Of a stretch of DNA of 64,000 nt, positions 50,325-59,146 are shown in pieces (the stretch's first letter is position 1; the number at the start of each line of letters is the position of its first letter). The translations under genes were made by a program, and so were the position numbers. The stretch is from Plantibacter sp. Leaf314. GTDB lineage: Bacteria; Actinomycetota; Actinomycetes; Actinomycetales; Microbacteriaceae. The notes under the pieces were generated by a model that ran no database searches, was not told the origin of the DNA, and worked only from the letters and a program-made list of their open reading frames with translations. Where the stretch lies: positions 434,001 through 498,000 of the forward strand of contig NZ_LMOB01000001.1 in the NCBI RefSeq assembly GCF_001423185.1. Reading direction: 5' to 3'.

Positions 50325-51514
50325 GGTCTCGTGCTTTCTGTCAGCGGACGGGAGTGGGTGTCGAGATGGCCTCCGACGACGTGTTCGGCGAGCCCGAGGC
50401 CGGTGGTCATGCCGATGCCGGTCGTCACGACGGTGACCAGCACGCCCGGCTCGACCTCCTCGATGAGGAACTCCTCGGGCCCCGTGGCGTAGACGCCCTG
50501 CCACCGTTCGACGACGGCCGGGTCGCGGTCGAAGAGCGTCCGGAACTCCGCGAGGAACGCCTCCGGGGCGGCCTCCGGCTGGAACGGCGGGACGGTCTCC
50601 CCCTTCCAGTGGCTGTCGCCGACGATGAGCGACCCGTCGGGCCGTTGCGTGTACATCTGGTTCAGGTCGAGGGCGGCCAGCTCGGGCCGCTCCCGCCCGA
50701 GGCGCTCGCGCACAGCGGCCGAGCCAGGAAGCCCGGCGAACGCGCTGTACCGGATGAGTGACCACCCGGTCAGCAGGGGGCCACCCAGTGGACGCGGGAG
50801 GTCGGCGGTCACCCGCAGCATGTCCAAGCCGCACCGGATGACGCCGTGTCGTTCGGCGAGCTCGGGATAGAGCTGGTCGATGTCGTGGTTGACGGCGACG
50901 ACCACGAGGCCTGCGTCGACCGGGCCGCGGCTGGTCTCGACGCGTCCGCCGGTGATCCGTCCGGCTGCGGTGCGCATCCGGAAGACGACCCCGCGCGCGG
51001 CCAGATGGTCGCGGATGGCGTCGGCGGCGAACCGGGGGTCGACCTGCAGGTCGCGGGGCAGCCTCGCGCCGCCGACCGCAGTGCCGGCAGGCAACGCGGC
51101 CAGTGCCTCGATCTGGGATGCGGTGAGCAGCTCGACCTCGGGCGACTCACCGTCGTGCTGGGGCCGTCGTCGCTCAGCTAGGTCGCGGAGCAGCGCGAGT
51201 TCGTCGTCATGGCGGGCGACGACAACGGTGCCCGCCTGGTCGATCCAGAAGCCGGCGTCGCGGGCCAGCCGCAGCCAGAGCTTCCGCGACGTCGCGGCGT
51301 AGTCCCGGGCGACGCCCGACTGCGGGGTGAAGCAGAGATGTCCGAAGTTCCGGATGCTCGCCCCCGCGATCTCGGACGCGCGGTCGACCACCAGCACGGA
51401 GCGGCCGCGGTCGACGGCTGCGAGGGCCGCGCCCAGCCCCACGATGCCCGCACCCACGACGACGACGTCGAAGCGCTCCGGAGCTGCGGAGACTCCCCCT
51501 GCGGCGCCGCTCAT
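50321..51514 (-). CDS. FAD-dependent oxidoreductase of phosphonate catabolism (HpnW type)
   Basis: 397 residues from ATG 51514 (ATGA overlap with phnE). DAO-type FAD motif VVVVGAGIVGLGAALAAVDRG, RNFGHLCFTPQSG and a C-terminal VTTGIGMTTGLGLAEHVV dinucleotide loop. Related to amino-acid oxidases, and regularly found with the phosphonatase-like hydrolase. It probably oxidatively deaminates an aminoalkyl- or N-methyl-aminoethylphosphonate to an aldehyde. Final two genes of the operon complete the route. Confidence 0.86.
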   Translation of the reverse strand: MSGAAGGVSAAPERFDVVVVGAGIVGLGAALAAVDRGRSVLVVDRASEIAGASIRNFGHLCFTPQSGVARDYAATSRKLWLRLARDAGFWIDQAGTVVVARHDDELALLRDLAERRRPQHDGESPEVELLTASQIEALAALPAGTAVGGARLPRDLQVDPRFAADAIRDHLAARGVVFRMRTAAGRITGGRVETSRGPVDAGLVVVAVNHDIDQLYPELAERHGVIRCGLDMLRVTADLPRPLGGPLLTGWSLIRYSAFAGLPGSAAVRERLGRERPELAALDLNQMYTQRPDGSLIVGDSHWKGETVPPFQPEAAPEAFLAEFRTLFDRDPAVVERWQGVYATGPEEFLIEEVEPGVLVTVVTTGIGMTTGLGLAEHVVGGHLDTHSRPLTESTRP

Positions 51515-53268
51515 CGGAACACCCGCCGCATCCAGATGGCGATGCCCTCGACGACGAGCACCGTGACGAGGATCATCAGCACGATCGCGGTGACGACGCC
51601 GTAGTTCGAGCCCTGGCTGGCGTTGAGGAGGTAGTAGCCGACTCCCCCGGCGCCGACGATGCCCAGCAGGGTCGCCGCGCGGATGTTGGTGTCGAGCATG
51701 TAGAAGGTGTGACCGATCAGGGCGCGGACACCCTGCGGGACGGTCGCGCCGGCGTACACCTGGAGTCGGGACGCACCGGCGGCGGTGAGTGCCCGTTCGG
51801 GTCCGGCCTTGACCTCCTCGAAGGAGTCGGCGATGAGCTTGCCGAGCAGTCCGACGCCGCCGATCGCGAGGGCGATGGTGCCGGCCTGGGTGCCGAGCCC
51901 GGAGATGACGATGAGCACGATGGCGAGGATGATCTCGGGGATGCCGCGGACGGCGACGAGCAGGAACCGCATCCCACCGCGCACCCCCCGGCTCGGTGCG
52001 ACGTTCCTGGCCGCGAGCGACCCGACCACGAGCGAGACCACGAGCGTCAGGAGGGTGGCGGCGAGGGCGATCGCGATCGTCTCGACCATCGCGTCGGTCA
52101 TGGTCGACAGTTCGTAGCTGCCGAACGACGGCGGCCAGAACTGCACCGCGACGGCCGGGATCTTCGCCCACACGGTGAGGAGGTCACGCCACTGGATGTC
52201 GCAGATCAGGACACTGCCGACCACCACGGCGACCGCGAGCCAGCCCCAGGTGGTGTTCCGCACGCGGGTCGCCGTCCAGGGACGCCGCAGTGCGTCGTCA
52301 ACCGTCGCGACGCGGGCCTGACCGTCCGAGGTGCCCGTCCGCGAGGCGGCGCGGCCTCGTCGGATGCTGCGCAGCACCCGGTCACCGAGGCCCCGGCCGG
52401 TGGGCGCGATGCCGAGCATGGCGGCGCGCACCGCGCTCGAGACGATCTCCATCACGACGCAGAGCACGAAGATGACGACGGCGTACCCGAGGCCCAGGCC
52501 GTAGTCGAGGGACTTGAACGCGAACGACATCTGCATGCCGAGGCCGACGACACCGACATAGCCGAGGATCACCGAGCCGCGCAGGTTGATGTCGTTGCGG
52601 TGCAGCACGGTCGCCACCCACGAGGGCATGACCTGGGGCAGCACCCCGGCGGTGAACTCCTGCATCCGGCTGCCTCCGGCGGCCCGGATGGCGAGGCGGG
52701 GGCCCTCGTCGATCTGCTCGATCGCATCGGCGAACATCTTCGAAATCATGCCGATGGAGTGGATGCCGATCGCCAGGATCCCGGGCAGCGTCCCGAGCGA
52801 GAAGACCAGCACGAAGACCATGGCGAACACGACGTCCGGGATCGCCCGGGTCAGCACGCCGAAGAAGCGGGCGAACGCGCGCCACCCGGTGCCGGGGGTG
52901 GTGTTGGACGCGGCCAGGTAGGCGATCGGCACCGAGATGACCGCGGCCAGGAGCGTGCCACAGATCACGAGCCCAAGCGTCAAGCCGGTGAGGTACAGCA
53001 ACTCGCCTGGGTCGGGGAAGGAGATGGCGCCCACCCGACCGAAGAAGCGTTCGGCGTTCGACCAGCTCTGGGCCATCCTGGCCGGATCGATCCCGATGCT
53101 GTTCAGCGCCACGATCGACGCGGCCAGGAGCGCGAGCAGGGTCAGGACGGCGGCGATGCGCTCCGGCGAGACGGCGCGGCGAGGGACACGCCCGACAGGA
53201 CCTGCCGGGCCGTCCGCGGTCCGGAGTCCCGTCCGGGTGTCGGGTCGGGTGCGTGTGTCAGCGCTCAT
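51511..53268 (-). CDS. phnE: Fused double phosphonate permease PhnE1-PhnE2
   Basis: 585 residues from ATG 53268 (ATGA overlap with phnC). Two BPD_transp_1 domains in one chain: the first has RAIPDVVFAMVFVLVFSLGTLPGILAIGIHSIGMISKMFADAIE with EFTAGVLPQVMPSW; the second has VRGIPEIILAIVLIVISGLGTQAGTIAL with YAGATVPQGVRALI. A Ser/Arg linker of about 50 residues lies near 290-335. Most bacteria encode two PhnE proteins; here both halves of the channel are covalently linked. Confidence 0.92.
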   Translation of the reverse strand: MSADTRTRPDTRTGLRTADGPAGPVGRVPRRAVSPERIAAVLTLLALLAASIVALNSIGIDPARMAQSWSNAERFFGRVGAISFPDPGELLYLTGLTLGLVICGTLLAAVISVPIAYLAASNTTPGTGWRAFARFFGVLTRAIPDVVFAMVFVLVFSLGTLPGILAIGIHSIGMISKMFADAIEQIDEGPRLAIRAAGGSRMQEFTAGVLPQVMPSWVATVLHRNDINLRGSVILGYVGVVGLGMQMSFAFKSLDYGLGLGYAVVIFVLCVVMEIVSSAVRAAMLGIAPTGRGLGDRVLRSIRRGRAASRTGTSDGQARVATVDDALRRPWTATRVRNTTWGWLAVAVVVGSVLICDIQWRDLLTVWAKIPAVAVQFWPPSFGSYELSTMTDAMVETIAIALAATLLTLVVSLVVGSLAARNVAPSRGVRGGMRFLLVAVRGIPEIILAIVLIVISGLGTQAGTIALAIGGVGLLGKLIADSFEEVKAGPERALTAAGASRLQVYAGATVPQGVRALIGHTFYMLDTNIRAATLLGIVGAGGVGYYLLNASQGSNYGVVTAIVLMILVTVLVVEGIAIWMRRVFR

Positions 53269-54101
53269 CGCGGGGTCTCGCTGACGGCGTCGACGAGGAG
53301 CTCGGTCTCGATGGCGTGCAGCTCGCTGGTGGTGGTCGCGACCCGGCCGTAGATCTCCATCACCTGCGCCTTACTCAGTCCCTCGGTCGGCGTGTCGAGC
53401 ACGACGCTGCCGTGACGGAGACCGACGATGCGATCGGCCCAGCTGAGGGCCAGATCGACCTGATGGAGACTGCACACCACGGTCAGGCCGCGGTCGACGG
53501 CGATCTCGCGGATGAGCGCCATCACCTGGTCGCTCGACTCGGGGTCGAGCGAGGCGACCGGCTCGTCGGCGAGGAGGATCTCGGGGTCCTGCATGAGGGC
53601 GCGCGCGATGGCGACGCGTTGCTGCTGGCCGCCGGAGAGGGTGTCGGCCCGCTGGTAGGCGCGGTCGAGCAGTCCCACACGGTCGAGGTGCCCGAGCGCG
53701 GCGAGCTTGCCGGCACGGCCGTACGACCAGAGGCCGAGACGTGGGCCGCGGACGGTGGCGAGCGACCCGGTGAGCACGTTCTCGAGCACGGTGAGCGAGG
53801 GGACGAGCTCGAACTGCTGGAAGATGAAGCCGACTCGGCCGCGCAGGGTGCGGAGTCGTCGGCCGGAAAGGTCGGGCACCAGCTGGCCGAGGACCTCGAC
53901 GGTGCCGGCGCTCGGCTGCTCGAGCCCGTCCAGGTGGCGGAGCAGGGTCGACTTGCCCGACCCGGAGAGTCCCAGGAGGACGACGATCTCGCCTCGTTGC
54001 ACCTCGAGCGATGCGCCGTCGAGTGCGAGTGTCGCGCCGAAGCGCTTCGTCACGTCGGACAGTCGCACCACGGTCTCGGTCGGTGTCTGGGGATTCGTCA
54101 T
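53265..54101 (-). CDS. phnC: Phosphonate ABC transporter ATPase
   Basis: 278 residues from ATG 54101 with GGAGACTCCC upstream. Walker [11 protein letters not shown]-loop FIFQQFELV, signature [14 protein letters not shown], Walker [13 protein letters not shown] and [12 protein letters not shown]. PhnC-type ATPases work with PhnD and PhnE. Overlaps phnE (ATGA) and follows phnD by 55 bases. Confidence 0.95.
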   Translation of the reverse strand: MTNPQTPTETVVRLSDVTKRFGATLALDGASLEVQRGEIVVLLGLSGSGKSTLLRHLDGLEQPSAGTVEVLGQLVPDLSGRRLRTLRGRVGFIFQQFELVPSLTVLENVLTGSLATVRGPRLGLWSYGRAGKLAALGHLDRVGLLDRAYQRADTLSGGQQQRVAIARALMQDPEILLADEPVASLDPESSDQVMALIREIAVDRGLTVVCSLHQVDLALSWADRIVGLRHGSVVLDTPTEGLSKAQVMEIYGRVATTTSELHAIETELLVDAVSETPR

Positions 54102-54156
54102 GGGAGTCTCCGGGTCGGGTTCGTCGGCGGGTGGACGGTTCAGTGGCCGGGCGCGA

Positions 54157-55098
54157 TCAGCTCTTGCACTGGGTGGCGTTCGTCTTCTTGCAGATGTCGC
54201 GGATCGTGTCGTAGTACTTGTCGTCGACCGGCTTGGTCTCGTAGAAGACGCTGCGGAAGCCGTCGGTGTCGGCGGAGGTGACACCGGCCTTGATGATCTG
54301 GTCGATGGTGACGTCAGCCAGGACGTCGGTCAGCTTCGACTGCACCTCGGTGGGCAGCGTGCTCGACATCACGATGGGCGCTCCGGGGACCATGGTCTCG
54401 GCGATGACCGTGACCTTGTCGGACTTGGCGACCTCGCTGTCCTCGGCGAAGCCCGCCTCACACTCCACGCCCTCGCCGACCTTGGTGACGCTGACGTCGT
54501 GCTTGCCGGCGAAGACCGGGGTGATGTCCTTCTCGGGGTCGACGCCGGCCTCGAGCAGGTTGTAGCTGGGGAAGAGGTAGCCCGAGGTGGAGGACGGGTC
54601 GACGAAGCAGACCTTCTTGCCCTTGAAGCCGGCGAGATCGGTGATGTCGCTCCCCTTCGGGACGATGGCCTGGGAGTAGTAGCCGGGCTCCTGGCCCTCC
54701 TTGGTGACGATCGAGGAGATCGGGGTGAGCTTGGCTCCGTTGTTCGCGGCGGTGACGTAGGTGAAGCCCGAGAAGGAGGCGACATCGATCTGACCCGCGA
54801 TCGAGGCTTCGATCAGCGCCGCGTAGTCGGTCGACTCGTGGTACTCGACCTTCTTGCCGGTCTCCTTGGCGATGTAGTCCATGAGCGGCTGGTAGTTGGT
54901 CTCGGTCTCGACCGAGTCCGGAACGACACCGAACACGAGCGTGTTCTCGTCGACGGCGTAGCTCCCGGCATTCGAGCCCGCTGCGGAGGCTGAGCCGGTG
55001 GAGGTGGACGCTGCGGAGGCGGAGCATCCGGAGAGGACGGTGGCGAGCAGCGCTGCACCTGCGAGTGCGGTGGCGAGCTGCGAACGGCGGAGGGTCAT
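54157..55098 (-). CDS. phnD: Phosphonate-binding lipoprotein
   Basis: 313 residues from ATG 55098. Lipobox LSGC lipidates Cys25, then a Ser/Ala linker and a PhnD/SsuA-type binding domain: VFGVVPDSVETETNYQPLMDYIAKETGKKVEYHES, DVASFSGFTYVTAAN, KVCFVDPSSTSGYLFPSYNLLEAG. The SSTSG loop is the phosphonate/phosphate contact in this family. First gene of the operon; three ATAGG-type sites lie in its promoter region and at gntR. Confidence 0.94.
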   Translation of the reverse strand: MTLRRSQLATALAGAALLATVLSGCSASAASTSTGSASAAGSNAGSYAVDENTLVFGVVPDSVETETNYQPLMDYIAKETGKKVEYHESTDYAALIEASIAGQIDVASFSGFTYVTAANNGAKLTPISSIVTKEGQEPGYYSQAIVPKGSDITDLAGFKGKKVCFVDPSSTSGYLFPSYNLLEAGVDPEKDITPVFAGKHDVSVTKVGEGVECEAGFAEDSEVAKSDKVTVIAETMVPGAPIVMSSTLPTEVQSKLTDVLADVTIDQIIKAGVTSADTDGFRSVFYETKPVDDKYYDTIRDICKKTNATQCKS

Positions 55099-55153
55099 GA
55101 CGGCCTTTCGGTGTGAAGGGGACGTCAGCATCGTGACACGCAGCCGCGAACAA

Positions 55154-55204
55154 ATGTACCTATGTTGCTTCAGTTCAGGCGAAGTTCATCTCTTGTATGC
55201 CTAT
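55154..55204 (-). promoter_or_regulatory. Two GntR operator-like sites before phnD
   Basis: Minus-strand ATAGGCATAC (55204-55195) is identical to the 10-mer at the gntR start; ACATAGGTACAT (55165-55154) is a close variant. Their centres are 41 bases apart, about four helical turns. They lie between the EamA gene end and the phnD start. Confidence 0.65.
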
Positions 55205-55212
55205 CTCGGCGG

Positions 55213-56118
55213 TCAGAGCGCGAGCAGCAACACGCCCACGACCACGATCAGCGAGGCGGCGATCCGCCACCCAGGTCTCCCCTCGCGCAGGACGACGACG
55301 CCGAACAGGGCCACGAGCACCACGCTGATCTCCCGCATCGGCGCGACGAGCGCGACCGGCGCCATCGTGATGGCGATCAGCACGAGGATGTAGGACAGCG
55401 GCGAGAGCACGCCGAAGGCGAGGAGTCGGGGCCAGTGCCGTCGCAGCACGCCGGCCAGTTCTCGGCTGCGGCGGCGGAGCGCGATCGAGTAGATCGGGAT
55501 CTCGATGAGCGTGCAGCCGACCATGAACGCCACGGGTGAGAGTTCCCAGGTCCGCACGGCATGGGCGTCCCAGATCGTGTAGGTGGCGATGGCGACGCCG
55601 GTGAGGAGACCCCACAGGACGCCCGGGTCGATGCGCCGCCGGCGTCCAGCCATCCGCGCATCGGGTCCTCCGGGTGTCCCCCGGTCGGCGAGTCCGACGG
55701 CGACGACGCCGGCGAGGATCGCCACCACACCGATCAACGCGATGCCCGATGGGCGTTCGCCGAGCAGGAGCACGGCGACCACCACGCTGATCGTCGGCCC
55801 GGTCCCCCGGGCGGTCGTGTACACGGTCGAGAGGCGGCCGGTCGCGTAGCCCCGCTGCAGCACGAGCATGTAGCCCACGTGGATGACCCCGGACACGCCG
55901 ACGCCGAGGAGGAAACCGGCGAGATCACCCGATCCGTCCGGCCCGCCGGATCCGATTCCCCCGGTGAACGGGATGACGCCGGCCCACAGCACGGTGCTGA
56001 CCACGGCTCCCCACCAGAGGAACGGCAGACCGATGCGACTCACCCCGTGGGCCAGGACGTTCCAGGCCGCATGGGCGACCGCAGCGGAGAGGACGATGAG
56101 GACGGCGAGCGAGGACAT
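55213..56118 (-). CDS. EamA-family transporter under a guanidine-I-like riboswitch
   Basis: 301 residues from ATG 56118, with AGGAGAAGG upstream. About ten membrane spans in two EamA repeats (AVLIVLSAAVAHAAWNVLAHG; VAFMVGCTLIEIPIYSIALRR). The drug/metabolite transporter superfamily also contains the small guanidinium exporters of the SMR type. The guanidine-I-type aptamer immediately upstream makes guanidine or a guanidine-derived metabolite the prime candidate cargo. Same strand as phnD but separated from it by the phn promoter. Confidence 0.85.
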   Translation of the reverse strand: MSSLAVLIVLSAAVAHAAWNVLAHGVSRIGLPFLWWGAVVSTVLWAGVIPFTGGIGSGGPDGSGDLAGFLLGVGVSGVIHVGYMLVLQRGYATGRLSTVYTTARGTGPTISVVVAVLLLGERPSGIALIGVVAILAGVVAVGLADRGTPGGPDARMAGRRRRIDPGVLWGLLTGVAIATYTIWDAHAVRTWELSPVAFMVGCTLIEIPIYSIALRRRSRELAGVLRRHWPRLLAFGVLSPLSYILVLIAITMAPVALVAPMREISVVLVALFGVVVLREGRPGWRIAASLIVVVGVLLLAL

Positions 56119-56157
56119 GACGACCCTTCTCCTGGTCGCGGGCGCGACGAAGGAGGG

Positions 56158-56256
56158 TCCTCCGGGCTTTTGTCCTGTCAGATGACGGCCGGCGCATGGG
56201 CTTCGACCGTGGCGCCGCTCGGACCAGCCGAGCACTGCTGCTCCGGAACCCTAGGC
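56158..56256 (-). promoter_or_regulatory. Guanidine-I (ykkC) riboswitch
   Basis: On the minus strand the conserved blocks occur in order: CTAGGGTTCCG (56254-56244), a small hairpin GAGCAGCAGTGCTC, GGCTGGTCCGAGCGG (56228 onward), a second variable hairpin, and GGACAAAAGCCCGGAGGA (about 56175-56158). These match the ykkC subtype-1 aptamer that binds guanidinium. The 3' block GGAGG and a following CCCTCC lie before the EamA ribosome site, so control may act on translation; no T-tailed terminator is seen. Confidence 0.88.
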
Positions 56257-56385
56257 GCTATCGCGGACGACGCTAGCAGACGGGTGTGACGGGCGAGGTG
56301 AACACTCGGGTCACGGCCGTCTGGCGCACTGCGGCCACGGGCACGGTTCGACCGGCGCATCGGCGGGAGTCGTTAGATTCAGGAC

Positions 56386-57191
56386 ATGGAGAATCTGAAC
56401 GCGATGCTGCCGCTGGACGGATGCTCCGTGGCCTTCCGGGACTCGGGGCCCGCCGGGCGCGCGGTGCTGTTTCTGCATGGCGCTGGAGCAGACCATGTGT
56501 CGTTCGAGGAGCAAGCCGGCGCCGTGGCGAACTCGGGTCGCCGAGCAGTCGTCTGGGACCTGAGGGGGCGCGGGCTGTCGAGGCCCAATCACTCGCGAAT
56601 CACGGCAGACCGATTCGTCGCAGATGCAGAAGCACTCATATCCGAGCTCGGCCTGGACCATCCCGTGCTGGTCGGTCACTCCCTCGGCGGGAACATCGCC
56701 CAGGAGATGGTCAGACGAGAACCGGAGGCGTACTCGGGACTCGTCGTCATCGACGCGACCTGGAACTCCGGACCATTGGGGTGGATGGAGCGGCGACTGC
56801 TCCACCTGGCAGCTCCTACGCTCAGCCTCATCCCCGCGCGCACACTTCCAGGCCTCATGGCCCGAGCCTCGGCCGTCACGGACGCGGCACAGCAGGACTT
56901 GATGCGCGCCTTCTCGCAGGTGCCGAAGCGAGACTTCTCGCGATCTGGCAAGCGACCGTCTCATTCGTCCGACCCGCACCTCGCTACCGCACACCGATCC
57001 CCTTGTGCCTCATCCGAGGCGCGCACGATCGAACCGGCAACATCGCGAACGCGATGCCCGCTTGGGCTGAGCACGAGGGGAACGGCGAGGTGGTGATCCC
57101 TGACGCTGGGCACGTGCCGTCGCAGGATGCTCCCGAGGCCGTGACGACAGCACTCCTGCGTTTCCTGGACACGCTGGACGAAGCCCGATGA
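56386..57191 (+). pseudogene. Alpha/beta hydrolase broken by a one-base deletion
   Basis: The N-terminal part from ATG 56386 has LFLHGAGADH and nucleophile VGHSLGGN. At about 56937 the frame shifts: up to PKRDF the reading is frame 1, and the proper continuation LAIWQATVSFVRPAPRY, PLCLIRGAHD, and catalytic-His block VIPDAGHVPSQDAPE is in the other frame to 57191. One missing C in TTC(C)TC restores a continuous protein of about 268 residues. Without it the His is lost. Could be a true pseudogene or a sequence error. Confidence 0.8.
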
Positions 57192-57248
57192 TCGAGAACG
57201 AGAACGTCGACGGACAGTCCCGCACTCGGGGTACGAGAGGATGACGGC

Positions 57249-57878
57249 ATGGAGCGGAACGCAGCCTGGCTGAGCATCGATGCTGAACGGCGAGCGCTCG
57301 CACGCGACCTCGCACCGCTGGGCGAGACGTCCTGGTCGACGCCGTCGCTCTGCGCCGGGATGACCGTCCGCGAGGTCCTCGCCCACCTGACGGTGAGTGG
57401 GGCCGTGTCGGGGCCGCGTTGGTTCGCTGGGGTCGTGCGTGCGCGTTTCGACTTCGACAAGCAGGTGGATGATCGTCTGCGCGAGCAGCTTGGCGCGTCG
57501 CCGGCGGAGACGCTCAGCCGTTTCCGTTCGACGATCGGCAGCCGGATCTCGCCGCCTCTCCCGAGAATGGCGCTCCTCGGCGAGATGGTCGTTCACGGCG
57601 AGGATATTCGCCGCCCGCTGGGTCTCGTCCGGGAGTACCCGGAGGCGACGCTGACTGCTCTCCTGAGGTACTACGCAAGCACCGATCAGGTCGTCGTCGC
57701 GAAGAAGCGGGTACGAGGTCTGCGACTGGAAGCTGTCGACACGGCCACCACCATCGGAAAGGGTGATGTCGTGCGGGGCAGCACCCTGGCGCTCATCATG
57801 GCGATGACGGGTCGCTCCGCGTACTGCGCCGAGCTGACAGGCCCAGGAGTCGCCGATCTGCTCACCCGCTCGAGCTGA
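57249..57878 (+). CDS. Mycothiol-dependent maleylpyruvate-isomerase-family protein
   Basis: 209 residues from ATG 57249. DinB/MDMPI-type start ERRALARDLAPLGETSWSTPSLCAGMTVREVLAHLTVSG and a helical bundle with LLGEMVVHGEDIRRPLG, where His residues bind the divalent metal. The C-terminal part has GKGDVVRGSTLALIMAMTGRS. Family members use mycothiol in maleylpyruvate isomerisation or other thiol chemistry; the exact reaction is unknown. Supports an actinobacterial host. Confidence 0.85.
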   Translation: MERNAAWLSIDAERRALARDLAPLGETSWSTPSLCAGMTVREVLAHLTVSGAVSGPRWFAGVVRARFDFDKQVDDRLREQLGASPAETLSRFRSTIGSRISPPLPRMALLGEMVVHGEDIRRPLGLVREYPEATLTALLRYYASTDQVVVAKKRVRGLRLEAVDTATTIGKGDVVRGSTLALIMAMTGRSAYCAELTGPGVADLLTRSS

Positions 57879-57996
57879 TCCTCCACGCTCTGCGCGCAGC
57901 GACAGACGCCTGGACGCAGGGCGGTCCCCCGTCCGGCGGATGTGCGCTCCCTCAGGTTCTTCTACGGTCGAGAGCAGGACCGGAACGGAGCGACAC

Positions 57997-58173
57997 ATGA
58001 CCAGAGCAACGAACTCGAACCTGTACCAGGCCGCAGCCGTCATGACGGTGGTCGTCAGTGTGGTGTTCATCATCTTCGGGATCATCGTCCAGAACGCGGC
58101 AGTCACCGCTGTCTTCGCGGTGTTCGGCATCGCCGGACTCGCCTCCTCGACGGTGCTCCCCCGCAGACGCTGA
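57997..58173 (+). CDS. Small two-span membrane protein
   Basis: 58 residues from ATG 57997 with GGAG about nine bases upstream. Two hydrophobic segments, about 10-31 and 34-52, ending PRRR. Function unknown; good start context supports it being real. Confidence 0.6.
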   Translation: MTRATNSNLYQAAAVMTVVVSVVFIIFGIIVQNAAVTAVFAVFGIAGLASSTVLPRRR

Positions 58174-58239
58174 CCAGTCGTACCGATGTCGGTGCGCGAA
58201 GCGATCCCGCCACCGGGTTCGCCGCTCGACTCCCGCAGC

Positions 58240-58449
58240 TCAGCGCTTGTCGCGTCGGAAGCGGGCCTCGCGGCTCGCGATGTGCACACCGAAGCCCGTC
58301 GTCCCCGCAGCGAAAGCGGAGATCAGTACGAAGAACGCGAGCTCGTCCCCCGCGCGGAAGGCGAAGGCGGCGACGATGAGTGCGATCGAGGCCGCGACCA
58401 CGAGCAGCACGCCGACGACCTCGCCCCGGCTCCCCAACATCTCCCGCAT
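58240..58449 (-). CDS. Small two-span membrane protein
   Basis: 69 residues from ATG 58449. Spans at about 9-31 and 37-57, then a basic tail HIASREARFRRDKR. Unrelated in sequence to the preceding small protein. Function unknown; the hypothetical gene at 58502-58978 lies upstream in the same direction, 52 bases away. Confidence 0.55.
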   Translation of the reverse strand: MREMLGSRGEVVGVLLVVAASIALIVAAFAFRAGDELAFFVLISAFAAGTTGFGVHIASREARFRRDKR

Positions 58450-58501
58450 GCCCCCAGCGTGCAGCAGGAGCCACACAACCGCAATGCCCGATCGTCGGCG
58501 T

Positions 58502-58978
58502 TCAGTCCGCGCCGAGGCCCAGACGCTCTTCGCGTCGCTCCACATCGGCGAATCGCTGCCCCTCGACGACGAGCAGCACCTTCTTGGGTACCGTCTTGAG
58601 CCAGATCCTGCCGCCGTTGTCCAGCTCCCAGAATGGGTCTCCGGCGTGGGCGCCGGAGGGCTGACCGAGGTGCCGGCTCAGCGCTGACTGCACGTCGAGC
58701 GCCACACTCCGCAGTCCTGCCCGGTCGTCGCTCTTGTCGGAGACCGCGACCGTCACTTGGGAAACCGCCTGCTCTGCGATGAGCGAACGAACGGTCGGTA
58801 GGTTCACGGGGTACCCGGAACGATGCTGGACACCGCTCGACGTCTCCACCTTGAGCTGCCACCCGAGGCGCTCCGCGACCGCCGTGAAGTCGCCGCGGTC
58901 GAGGGGCCAGGACACCGTGGCGAAGGCATCGCAGACGGCGTCGATCTGCGCGTCTGTGGCTCGGGCGAGTGCGGTCAT
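58502..58978 (-). CDS. DUF6301-like hypothetical protein
   Basis: 158 residues from ATG 58978. It starts TALARATDAQIDAVCDAFATVSWPL, with WQLKVETSSGVQHRSGYPVNLPT and a WELDNGGRIWLKTVPKKVLLVVE strand pair. The layout fits the actinobacterial DUF6301 family, often linked to secretion/toxin neighbourhoods, but the assignment is from memory and moderate. Upstream (58979-59105) no further gene is visible. Confidence 0.6.
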   Translation of the reverse strand: MTALARATDAQIDAVCDAFATVSWPLDRGDFTAVAERLGWQLKVETSSGVQHRSGYPVNLPTVRSLIAEQAVSQVTVAVSDKSDDRAGLRSVALDVQSALSRHLGQPSGAHAGDPFWELDNGGRIWLKTVPKKVLLVVEGQRFADVERREERLGLGAD

Positions 58979-59105
58979 CCGGATGATCCTACCGAGGAAG
59001 GCGAAGGTGCGACTCGACGGGTCCAAGCCGTTCTCGCTCACCGACGTCGTCACCTCGATGCCGGCAATCCACATCCGCGCTCACGAACACCGGATCGTGG
59101 TCAGA

Positions 59106-59135
59106 GCGCCACCGCGGAGCATTCCGCGGCGGCGC
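59106..59135 (-). terminator. Terminator after the NAD(P)-binding pair
   Basis: CCGCGGA-GCAT-TCCGCGG (59112-59129) is flanked by GCGCC/GGCGC, giving a 12-base stem with one mismatch, 11 bases after the stop of the gene ending at 59147. Confidence 0.75.
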
Positions 59136-59146
59136 CGTGGCCGCTG

